From an uncultured Oscillospiraceae bacterium (lineage in GTDB: Bacteria > Bacillota > Clostridia > Oscillospirales > Oscillospiraceae): a stretch of 64,000 nucleotides of DNA. Made by a program: the position numbers and the translations under genes. Below the pieces are notes generated by a model. The model did not search any database and was not told where the DNA came from. It was given only the letters and a program-made list of their open reading frames with translations. The stretch is from the NCBI GenBank assembly GCA_902497145.1, contig CABVDR010000006.1, positions 22,013 to 86,012 on the forward strand. The letters run 5' to 3'. Positions within the stretch are counted from its first letter, which is position 1. Every line of letters begins with the position of its first letter. Below, one piece after another: positions 58,119 to 64,000 of this stretch.

Positions 58119-58147
58119 TTGTATTTTCCAATGGGGTAAGATATAAT
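58119..58147 (+). promoter_or_regulatory. Promoter ahead of the membrane protein-metG pair
   Basis: TTGTAT (58119-58124) and TATAAT (58142-58147) are 17 bases apart, about 50 bases ahead of the start at 58200. Confidence 0.7.
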
Positions 58148-58199
58148 TGGATAGTTATCCCTGGACAGACCCCTCTGTCCTCTCTTTAGGAGGCCAATC

Positions 58200-59039
58200 A
58201 TGAGAAAAGACTTTGCCCTGCCTGCGCTGGCCCTGGTGGGCGGCGCGGCGGGCTTTCTGGTGCGGCTGTGGCAGCGCGCCTCGGCGCTGGACCCCGCTAC
58301 CGACCTGTTTACCCCCGGCGCTCCCGCCACCTGGGCTCTGCTGGCCCTGACCGCGGTGGTTGCTGTGCTGGCCCTGGTCCTGTGCCCCGGCGGCCGGGCC
58401 ATCTCGGAAGAGGAGGCCGCTCAGGCTTTCCAGTGTCCCTCCGCCGGCTATATGACCCTGATGGTGGTATCCGGCATGGGCTTTCTGGTTTCGGCTGTGG
58501 CCGGCGCACCCCAGTTCATGACGGATCTGCAGGCCTGGCAGCTGGACCCGGAATACAACCTGATGCCGGTGGCTCTGGGGCTTTGCATTCTGGGCTGTCT
58601 GGCCGGCGCCATTGGCTCCCTGGTGCTGGGCAAAGCCAACTACCGCGCCCTGTTCGGCGAGCAGGTCCGTCTGGCGGCCACACTCCCGGCCTATGCCGCT
58701 CTGCCCTGGCTCATCCGCCTGTACCAGCACTACTCCAGCGACCCGGTGCTGCTCAACTCCTTTGTTCCCCTGCTGGCCGCCATTTTTCTGCTGCTGGCCC
58801 TTCACGGCCAGGCGGCCTTCTTCTACCGCCGCCCCCGCTGCCGCAGCTTTACGGTCTTTGCGGTGATGGGCATCTACTTTGGCCTTACCACCTTAGCCGA
58901 CCGTCTGTCTCTGTTTGATTCCCTGCTGGCAGTCTCCTTTGTTGTGTGCTCCTTCGGCGCCTTGACGGCCCTGTCCGCCCGGCGTTTTTCCCCCACTCCT
59001 CTGGGTCCGCGAATGCCCCAAGAGGATCTGGATGATTGA
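58200..59039 (+). CDS. Polytopic membrane protein of unknown function
   Basis: The 279-residue protein is very hydrophobic, with about seven or eight predicted helices, for example 'WALLALTAVVAVLALVL', 'VALGLCILGCLAGAIGSLVL' and 'LLNSFVPLLAAIFLLLALHG'. There is no recognisable transporter or enzyme motif. AGGAGG precedes the ATG by about 6 bases. It lies 29 bases ahead of metG on the same strand, so it may be transcribed with it. I do not recognise a family. Confidence 0.75.
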   Translation: MRKDFALPALALVGGAAGFLVRLWQRASALDPATDLFTPGAPATWALLALTAVVAVLALVLCPGGRAISEEEAAQAFQCPSAGYMTLMVVSGMGFLVSAVAGAPQFMTDLQAWQLDPEYNLMPVALGLCILGCLAGAIGSLVLGKANYRALFGEQVRLAATLPAYAALPWLIRLYQHYSSDPVLLNSFVPLLAAIFLLLALHGQAAFFYRRPRCRSFTVFAVMGIYFGLTTLADRLSLFDSLLAVSFVVCSFGALTALSARRFSPTPLGPRMPQEDLDD

Positions 59040-59068
59040 ATAAATTGAGAGCGAGAGGAAGTATTACT

Positions 59069-61036
59069 ATGGAACGCAAACGCTTTTATATCACCACCCC
59101 CATCTATTATCCCAGCGATAAGCTGCACATCGGCCACACCTACTGCACCGTGGCCACCGACGCCATGGCCCGGTATAAGCGCCTGTGCGGCTATGACGTG
59201 CTGTTTTTGACCGGCACCGATGAGCACGGCCAGAAGATCGAGGACAAGGCCAAGGAGGCTGGCGTTACCCCCAAGGAGTTCGTGGACAAGATCGTCACCG
59301 GCGAGCGGGGAGTTCTGGATCTGTGGAAGCTGATGAACATCTCCAACGACCGCTTCATCCGCACCACCGACGACTACCACGTCTCCGCCATTCAGAAGAT
59401 TTTTAAGAAGATGTATGAGAAGGGCGACATCTACAAGGGCGAGTATGTAGGCAAGTACTGCAAGCCCTGTGAGTCCTTCTGGACGGAGAGCCAGCTGGTG
59501 GATGGCAAGTGCCCCGACTGCGGCCGTGAGGTACAGGACGCCAAGGAAGAGGCCTACTTCTTCCGTCTGAGCAAGTACGCCGACCGCATCCAGCACCTGC
59601 TGGAGGACACCGACTTCCTGGAGCCCCGCTCCCGGGTCAACGAGATGGTGAACAACTTCATCAAGCCCGGTCTGGAGGACCTGTGTGTCTCCCGTACCAG
59701 CTTCACCTGGGGCGTGCCCGTGGACTTTGACCCGGGCCACGTGGTCTATGTGTGGGTGGACGCCCTCTTTAACTACACCACCGCCCTGGGCTTCATGAAT
59801 GACAAGTACGACGACTACGAGAAATTCTGGCCTGCCGACGTCCACTTTGTGGGCAAGGAGATCGTCCGCTTCCACTCCATCATCTGGCCCGCCATGCTCA
59901 TGAGCATGGATATGCCTCTGCCCAAGAAGGTGTTCGGCCACGGCTGGCTGCTGCTGGATGGCGGCAAGATGTCCAAGTCCAAGGGCAACGTGGTGGACCC
60001 CTATATCCTGGCCGAGCGCTTTGGCGTGGACGCCCTGCGCTTCTTCCTGCTGCGCACCTTCCCCTTCGGCTCCGACGGCAACTTCTCCAACGAGGCCCTC
60101 ATCAACACCATCAATGTGGATCTGGCCAACGACCTGGGTAACCTCCTGAGCCGCACCGTGTCCATGGTGGGCAAGTACTTCGGCGGCACCCTGCCCACGG
60201 AGCGTCAGGCCGACGCCCTGGACGAGGAGCTCACCGCCATGGTGTCCGACCTGCGGAACCGCTATGAGGAGCAGATGGAGCACTACGCCTTCCAGAATGC
60301 TCTGGGCGAGATTTTCAAGGTCATTTCCCGGGCCAACAAATATATCGACGAGAACGCCCCCTGGGTCCTGGCCAAGGATATGGATGCCAACGGCGTGCGT
60401 CTGGCCACCGTCATGTATAACCTCCTGGAGACTCTGCGGGTGTGCGCCATCCTGCTGACCCCCTTCATCCCCACCTCCGCCGCTGAGATCCTGCGTCAGA
60501 TCGGCGCCTGCGACGCCTGCTCCACCTGGGAGAGCGCTGCCGTCTTTGGAAGCCTGCGCGCCGATGTGACCGTCACCCGGGGCGACAATCTGTTCCCCCG
60601 CATCGACGCTGCCAAGGAGCTGGAGGAGCTGGAGAAGGCCGCGGAGGCGGCAAAGAAGGCCGCTCTGCCCGACCTGGAGCTGGAGCCCCAGCTGGAGGAG
60701 AAGGTGGACTTTGACACCTTCTGCAAGAGCGACTTCCGGGCCGTGAAGGTGAAGGCCTGCGAGAACGTAAAGAAGTCCAACAAGCTGCTGAAGTTCACCC
60801 TGGACGACGGCACCGGCGTGGACCGTCAGATTCTCTCCGGCATCGCGATGTACTATAAGCCCGAGGAACTGGTGGGCAAGACCCTGATGGCCATTGTGAA
60901 CCTGCCTCCCCGCAAGATGATGGGCCAGGAGAGCTGCGGCATGCTGATCTCCGCCGTCCACACTGAGAAGGGCGAGGAGCGCCTCAATCTGGTCATGCTG
61001 GATGACAAGATCCCCGCTGGCGCAAAAATGTGCTGA
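59069..61036 (+). CDS. metG: Methionyl-tRNA synthetase with C-terminal tRNA-binding domain
   Basis: The 655-residue class I synthetase has the HIGH motif in 'YPSDKLHIGHTYCTVATDAM', a zinc knuckle with Cys pairs in 'KYCKPCESFW' and 'GKCPDCGREV', and 'GGKMSKSKGNVVDPYILAER' as the KMSKS loop. The C-terminal ~110 residues ('FDTFCKSDFRAVKVKACENV' to 'MLDDKIPAGAKMC') form the Trbp111/EMAP-II-like OB fold used for dimerisation and tRNA binding. The ATG at 59069 has GAGAGGAAG upstream. The frame from 59036 is longer but unsupported. Confidence 0.97.
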   Translation: MERKRFYITTPIYYPSDKLHIGHTYCTVATDAMARYKRLCGYDVLFLTGTDEHGQKIEDKAKEAGVTPKEFVDKIVTGERGVLDLWKLMNISNDRFIRTTDDYHVSAIQKIFKKMYEKGDIYKGEYVGKYCKPCESFWTESQLVDGKCPDCGREVQDAKEEAYFFRLSKYADRIQHLLEDTDFLEPRSRVNEMVNNFIKPGLEDLCVSRTSFTWGVPVDFDPGHVVYVWVDALFNYTTALGFMNDKYDDYEKFWPADVHFVGKEIVRFHSIIWPAMLMSMDMPLPKKVFGHGWLLLDGGKMSKSKGNVVDPYILAERFGVDALRFFLLRTFPFGSDGNFSNEALINTINVDLANDLGNLLSRTVSMVGKYFGGTLPTERQADALDEELTAMVSDLRNRYEEQMEHYAFQNALGEIFKVISRANKYIDENAPWVLAKDMDANGVRLATVMYNLLETLRVCAILLTPFIPTSAAEILRQIGACDACSTWESAAVFGSLRADVTVTRGDNLFPRIDAAKELEELEKAAEAAKKAALPDLELEPQLEEKVDFDTFCKSDFRAVKVKACENVKKSNKLLKFTLDDGTGVDRQILSGIAMYYKPEELVGKTLMAIVNLPPRKMMGQESCGMLISAVHTEKGEERLNLVMLDDKIPAGAKMC

Positions 61037-61045
61037 TTTACCCAT

Positions 61046-61085
61046 AAAAACAGCCCTGGTGCAGTGCACCAGGGCTGTTTTTTCT
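61046..61085. terminator. Terminator between metG and the CPA2 antiporter
   Basis: The hairpin AAAACAGCCCTGGTGC/GCACCAGGGCTGTTTT is followed by TTTTC and shared by convergent genes. Confidence 0.9.
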
Positions 61086-62275
61086 TATTCGGGAGGACGC
61101 TGGGTAAGCAGCTTGGAATAGCTGCGGTCGATGGCCAAAGCTCCCAGAGGGGCGGTAACCAAGATGGCGATGACCGCCACGGTGAGAACGATCTGTCCGC
61201 AGCCCAGGCCCATGGCCAAAGGCACACCGCCGATGGCCGCCTGGACGGTTGCCTTTGGGAGATAGCCCAGCACACAGAACAGCTTCTCTTTGGGGCTGAA
61301 GTGGGTGCCGCTGACACACACCAAAACGCCCACCGCCCGGAAGCATAGGGCTCCCAGTACCGCCAGAATCGCCATCACACCGGCGCTCAGGGCATAGCGC
61401 AGATCCACCGCCGCGCCCACCAGCACAAACAGGGCCACCTCGGCGGCCACCCACAGCTTGGAGAACTTCAAGCTCAGCCGCTGGGCCACCACGGTGCGCC
61501 ACTTCTGAAGGCCTACCCCGGCCCCCATCACCGCCAGCAGTCCGGAGAAGGGGAAAATCCCCTCCAGAGCATCCTCCGCCGCCACCAGCAAAAAGGCCAG
61601 GGACAGGAGGATCACCACCTTCACCGAGTCCCGCATGTGGACGCGGCGGAACCACTGAGCCAGCAGCCAACCCAGGGCCAGCCCTGCCACGATACCGGTG
61701 AGGATGGAGGCGGGCACGCCCAACACTGCTCCCGCCGTCAGGCCGGTGCCGCCGGAGGCCAACCCGGTGAAGGCGGTAAACATGACGATGACAAACACGT
61801 CGTCCACCGAGGCTCCCGCCAGGATCAGCTGCGGGATGCCCCGGTCCACGCCCCAGCCCTCTTCGCTCAGCCGGATCATCCGGGGCACGATCACTGCCGG
61901 GGACACCGCCCCCACCACGGCTCCCATGATGGCCGCGTCCAGGGTGGACACCCCCAGCAGCCGGGGGGCCAGCAAGGTCATGCCCAAAATTTCAAAGCAG
62001 GCAGGCACAAAGCACATGAGCACCGCCGGACGGCCCACCCGCTTCAGGGCCTCCACATCCAGGGACAGCCCCGCCCGGGTGAGGATAATAATAAGGGCCA
62101 GCTGCCGCAGGTCCGCTGAAATATTCAGCAAGCTGTCCGACAGCAGATTTAGGGCATATGGGCCTAAAATCATACCCGCAATCAACATACCTACCAGAGA
62201 GGGCAGCCCCAGTCGTTTCGCCAGCGCTCCCAGAGCCATACCCAGCAGCAGCACCAGTCCTAAGCTTGTTAACAT
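61085..62275 (-). CDS. CPA2 family monovalent cation:proton (or fluoride-linked) antiporter
   Basis: The 396-residue protein has about 12 helices and the Na_H_Exchanger fold, with 'GMALGALAKRLGLPSLVGML', 'IMGAVVGAVSPAVIVPRMIR' and 'QLILAGASVDDVFVIVMFTA'. The Asp-Asp of 'SVDDVFVI' corresponds to the ion-binding aspartates of NhaA/NapA-type exchangers. The fluoride riboswitch in its leader suggests a role in fluoride tolerance rather than ordinary Na+/H+ exchange. Antiporters are among the gene classes reported behind this switch. The ATG at 62275 follows GAAAGGAAG. No CrcB/Fluc or ClC-F is nearby. Confidence 0.85.
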   Translation of the reverse strand: MLTSLGLVLLLGMALGALAKRLGLPSLVGMLIAGMILGPYALNLLSDSLLNISADLRQLALIIILTRAGLSLDVEALKRVGRPAVLMCFVPACFEILGMTLLAPRLLGVSTLDAAIMGAVVGAVSPAVIVPRMIRLSEEGWGVDRGIPQLILAGASVDDVFVIVMFTAFTGLASGGTGLTAGAVLGVPASILTGIVAGLALGWLLAQWFRRVHMRDSVKVVILLSLAFLLVAAEDALEGIFPFSGLLAVMGAGVGLQKWRTVVAQRLSLKFSKLWVAAEVALFVLVGAAVDLRYALSAGVMAILAVLGALCFRAVGVLVCVSGTHFSPKEKLFCVLGYLPKATVQAAIGGVPLAMGLGCGQIVLTVAVIAILVTAPLGALAIDRSYSKLLTQRPPE

Positions 62276-62301
62276 ACCATTTTCTTCCTTTCCGGGGCAG
62301 C

Positions 62302-62343
62302 AAAAAAGCTGATGCCCCTGCAAAAATCGCAGAAGCCATCAGC
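62302..62343 (-). terminator. Expression-platform terminator of the fluoride riboswitch
   Basis: On the minus strand GCTGATGGCTTCTGC pairs with GCAGGGGCATCAGC and is followed by TTTTTT. The 5' arm is shared with the aptamer core, so ligand binding should prevent the terminator from forming. Confidence 0.8.
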
Positions 62344-62388
62344 CTTTTGGGCGGTTTAGTCCCGAAGGACAAGGGAGACCTCATTCCC
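62329..62388 (-). ncRNA. Fluoride riboswitch (crcB motif)
   Basis: Reading the minus strand, the order is GGGAATGAGGTCTCCC, then a hairpin GTCCTTCGGGAC, then AAACCGCCC, then GGCTGATGGCTTCTGC. This matches the fluoride aptamer pattern (GGGCGAUGAGGCCCGCCC..AAACUGCCC..GGGCUGAUGGCCUCU of the Thermotoga RNA). A terminator overlapping the 3' end provides an ON switch. It controls the CPA2 antiporter at 61085-62275. Confidence 0.85.
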
Positions 62389-62403
62389 TTTCTTGCGTGG
62401 GAC

Positions 62404-62433
62404 AGGATACCACACCCCGTCTGCTTTTGTCAA
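62404..62433 (-). promoter_or_regulatory. Promoter of the fluoride-switch transcript
   Basis: On the minus strand TTGACA (62433-62428) and TATCCT (62409-62404) are 18 bases apart, about 15 bases ahead of the aptamer. Confidence 0.65.
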
Positions 62434-62636
62434 GCTTTGATGATACAACATTCCTTCAGAACCTAAAAACGCTCCCACTACTTTTTTATTCTCTATCCTT
62501 GTGCAATGATCAAGCCTGTCCTCTCACGCTTCCTTCAGGAAAAAAAGAAAGGGCCTGTCCCCCGCCCCCTTCCTTTTTCTCCAAAGATGTGGTACACTTT
62601 AAATGTTATGAATTTCGCCAAGAGAGGGAACAGACT

Positions 62637-63140
62637 GTGTATAATATCACCTTGATCGGAATGCCTGGCTCAGGCAAGAGCACCGTAGGCGTTTTGTTGG
62701 CCAAGGCCCTGGGCTTTGGCTTTTTGGATACCGACCTGGTCATTCAGCAGCAGGAAGGTGCGCTGCTCCAGGATATTTTGGACCGCCGGGGCGTACCCTA
62801 TTTTCTGGACGCCGAGGAGCGGGCGGTACGCTCGGTCCAGTGCGACCACCACGTCATTGCCCCGGGGGGCAGTGTAGTGTGCCGGGAAGGCGCTATGGCC
62901 CATCTGAAGGCCATGGGCCCGGTCATCTATCTCCGGGTCCCCCTGGAGGAGCTCAAGCACCGCATCCACAACCTGGACTCCCGAGGCATCGCCCTGGAGC
63001 CAGGACAGACGCTGGATGACATTCTCACCATTCGCTCCCCTCTCTATGAGACCTATGCCGACTACATTGTAGACGCTCTCCCCGGACAGGAACTGGCTGA
63101 GAGCGTGGCCCAGGTACTGAAGCTGGTCTCGGCGCAGTGA
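62637..63140 (+). CDS. aroK: Shikimate kinase-like protein
   Basis: The 167-residue P-loop kinase has 'ITLIGMPGSGKSTVGVLLAK', 'FLDTDLVIQQQEGALLQDIL' (the DxD/shikimate-binding region), 'VIAPGGSVVCREGAM' (GG motif) and 'IRSPLYETYADYIVD' (adenine loop RxPLY). These are the AroK blocks in order. The 'FRxxE' block is present only as 'YFLDAEERAVRSV', so substrate identity is less certain. I start at a GTG at 62637, preceded by AGAGGGAA. The frame extends upstream to 62397 but has no family similarity there. No other aro gene is near. Confidence 0.8.
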   Translation: MYNITLIGMPGSGKSTVGVLLAKALGFGFLDTDLVIQQQEGALLQDILDRRGVPYFLDAEERAVRSVQCDHHVIAPGGSVVCREGAMAHLKAMGPVIYLRVPLEELKHRIHNLDSRGIALEPGQTLDDILTIRSPLYETYADYIVDALPGQELAESVAQVLKLVSAQ

Positions 63141-63224
63141 CACCCCAGCCCGCAGGGAACCGCGGGCCGGAGGCCGGACGGGTATCTCCCCACCGCCTCC
63201 GAATGAAAAGAAGGAACGAACAAC

Positions 63225-64000
63225 ATGACATTTGAAGATCTGGGGCTGTGTCCCCAAATCCTGGCTGCTCTGAAGGAGGAGGGCTACAAGCATCCCTCCC
63301 CCATTCAGGAGCAGGCCATTCCTCCTGCCCTGGCGGGGCGGGACGTGCTGGGCTGTGCCCAGACCGGCACCGGCAAGACCTGTGCCTTCGCCGCCCCCAT
63401 TCTCCAGCGGCTGAGCAAGGATCCCTCCCGCAGCCACCCCATCCGTGCTCTGATCCTCACACCCACCCGGGAGCTTGCCATTCAGATTGGCGAGAGCTTT
63501 GAACACTATGGCCGTCACCTGCCCCTGCGCTGCACCGTCATCTTCGGCGGCGTGGGACAGGCCCCCCAGGTGGAAAAGTTGGGAAAGGGTGTGGACATTC
63601 TGGTAGCCACCCCCGGTCGCTTGGGCGACCTGTACCAGCAGGGCTTTATCGACCTGAAGGCCCTGGAGATTTTTGTGCTGGACGAGGCCGACCGGATGCT
63701 GGACATGGGCTTTATCCACGATGTGAAGAAAATTTTGAAGTGGCTGCCGGAGAAGAAGCAGACCCTGTTTTTCTCGGCCACCATGCCCAAGGAAATCACC
63801 GACCTGGTGAACTCCCTGCTCCACAACCCCGCCCGGGTGGCGGTGGATCCGGTGTCCTCTCCCGTGGAGGCCATCCATCAATCCGTGTACTTTGTGGACC
63901 GAGGCAACAAAACCAAGCTGCTGGCCATGCTGGTGGATCAGCTGGACGTAAAGAACGCCTTGGTTTTTACCGCACCAAGCACGGGGCCAACAAGGTGGCC
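63225..64000 (+). CDS. DEAD-box RNA helicase, partial and apparently frameshifted
   Basis: The start at 63225 follows AAGGAAC. The protein shows the Q motif 'KHPSPIQEQAIPPALAGRDV', motif I 'CAQTGTGKTCAF', Ia 'LTPTRELAIQ', Ib 'VATPGRLGDL', motif II 'VLDEADRMLDMGFI' and motif III 'FFSATMPKEI', an RhlE/CshA-like core. Near 63970 the expected 'VFTRTKHGANKVA' becomes 'VFTAPSTGPTRW' because one C is missing from the codons ACC CGC ACC. The C-terminal helicase domain lies beyond the window. A single-base sequencing error is the simplest reading, and true disruption is the alternative. Confidence 0.88.
   Translation, partial: MTFEDLGLCPQILAALKEEGYKHPSPIQEQAIPPALAGRDVLGCAQTGTGKTCAFAAPILQRLSKDPSRSHPIRALILTPTRELAIQIGESFEHYGRHLPLRCTVIFGGVGQAPQVEKLGKGVDILVATPGRLGDLYQQGFIDLKALEIFVLDEADRMLDMGFIHDVKKILKWLPEKKQTLFFSATMPKEITDLVNSLLHNPARVAVDPVSSPVEAIHQSVYFVDRGNKTKLLAMLVDQLDVKNALVFTAPSTGPTRW

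Noticed and set aside
62397..62636. N-terminal extension of the shikimate kinase-like frame
   Set aside because: It has no family similarity, and a GTG with AGAGGGAA upstream lies exactly at the family's usual start.

Overview
The window is a chromosomal segment of about 60% GC from an anaerobic low-branching Firmicute. Gene content points to class Clostridia, most likely an Oscillospiraceae gut anaerobe of the Flavonifractor/Lawsonibacter/Intestinimonas kind. The supporting genes are pyruvate:ferredoxin oxidoreductase, pyruvate phosphate dikinase, pyruvate formate-lyase with its activase, class III ribonucleotide reductase, a DUF4358 lipoprotein, an MBOAT/DHHW pair, and the Clostridia-type rplU-prp-rpmA operon with an L27 N-terminal extension. 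The genus is an inference from gene content and was not searched.

Layout. 1-5 kb: start of an ECF-like sigma factor, a copper-amine-oxidase-type stalk protein, and nifJ with a PerR-box-like palindrome lying on its promoter. 5-13 kb: comM, thiI, cinA, a DUF1294 protein, a cobO-like adenosyltransferase and ppdK behind a long leader. 13.2-14.7 kb: a small AT-rich island with a GNAT acetyltransferase and recombinase debris. 14.8-19.7 kb: a polyol operon (ROK regulator, then zinc dehydrogenase, GPH symporter, PfkB sugar kinase and an HPr-like protein lacking the catalytic His). 19.7-25.9 kb: a P1-peptidase remnant, a CmpB-type membrane protein, DUF1836, DegV, prmA, a phosphoesterase and a DUF2156 protein. 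25.9-28.5 kb: a DHHW/MBOAT acyl-transfer pair. 28.7-31.5 kb: rplU-prp-rpmA, a PPC-domain protein and obgE. 31.5-38.2 kb: SleB-like hydrolase, DUF4358 and SGNH lipoproteins, a split ThrE exporter and secA. 38.4-43.4 kb: an AGCS symporter under a tandem glycine riboswitch, then pflA-pflB under a ZTP riboswitch. 43.5-49 kb: an RlmD-like rRNA methyltransferase, a GGDEF protein and a metY-nifS-nifU sulfur operon. 49.2-56.3 kb: a cyclase-family protein, a CPA1 antiporter with two RCK_C domains, a MATE exporter and nrdG/nrdD under an NrdR box. 56.7-64 kb: mnmA, two unknown membrane proteins, metG, a CPA2 antiporter under a fluoride riboswitch, a shikimate kinase-like gene and a DEAD-box helicase that runs off the end and carries an apparent frameshift.

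Together the genes describe anaerobic pyruvate metabolism (PFOR, PPDK, PFL), radical enzymes and their Fe-S supply (nifS/nifU, pflA, nrdG), tRNA thiolation (thiI, mnmA) and ribosome maturation. Control by RNA or operator sites is unusually legible: three metabolite or ion riboswitches, a ribosomal protein leader, and candidate PerR, NrdR, ROK and unassigned operator sites. I found no tRNA or rRNA genes, CRISPR array or intact insertion sequence. The most notable items are the fluoride-switch antiporter, the His-less HPr in the polyol operon, the PerR-like box on nifJ, the duplicated secA tail flanking a structured element, and a 55-bp repeat that sits one base after two unrelated stop codons.
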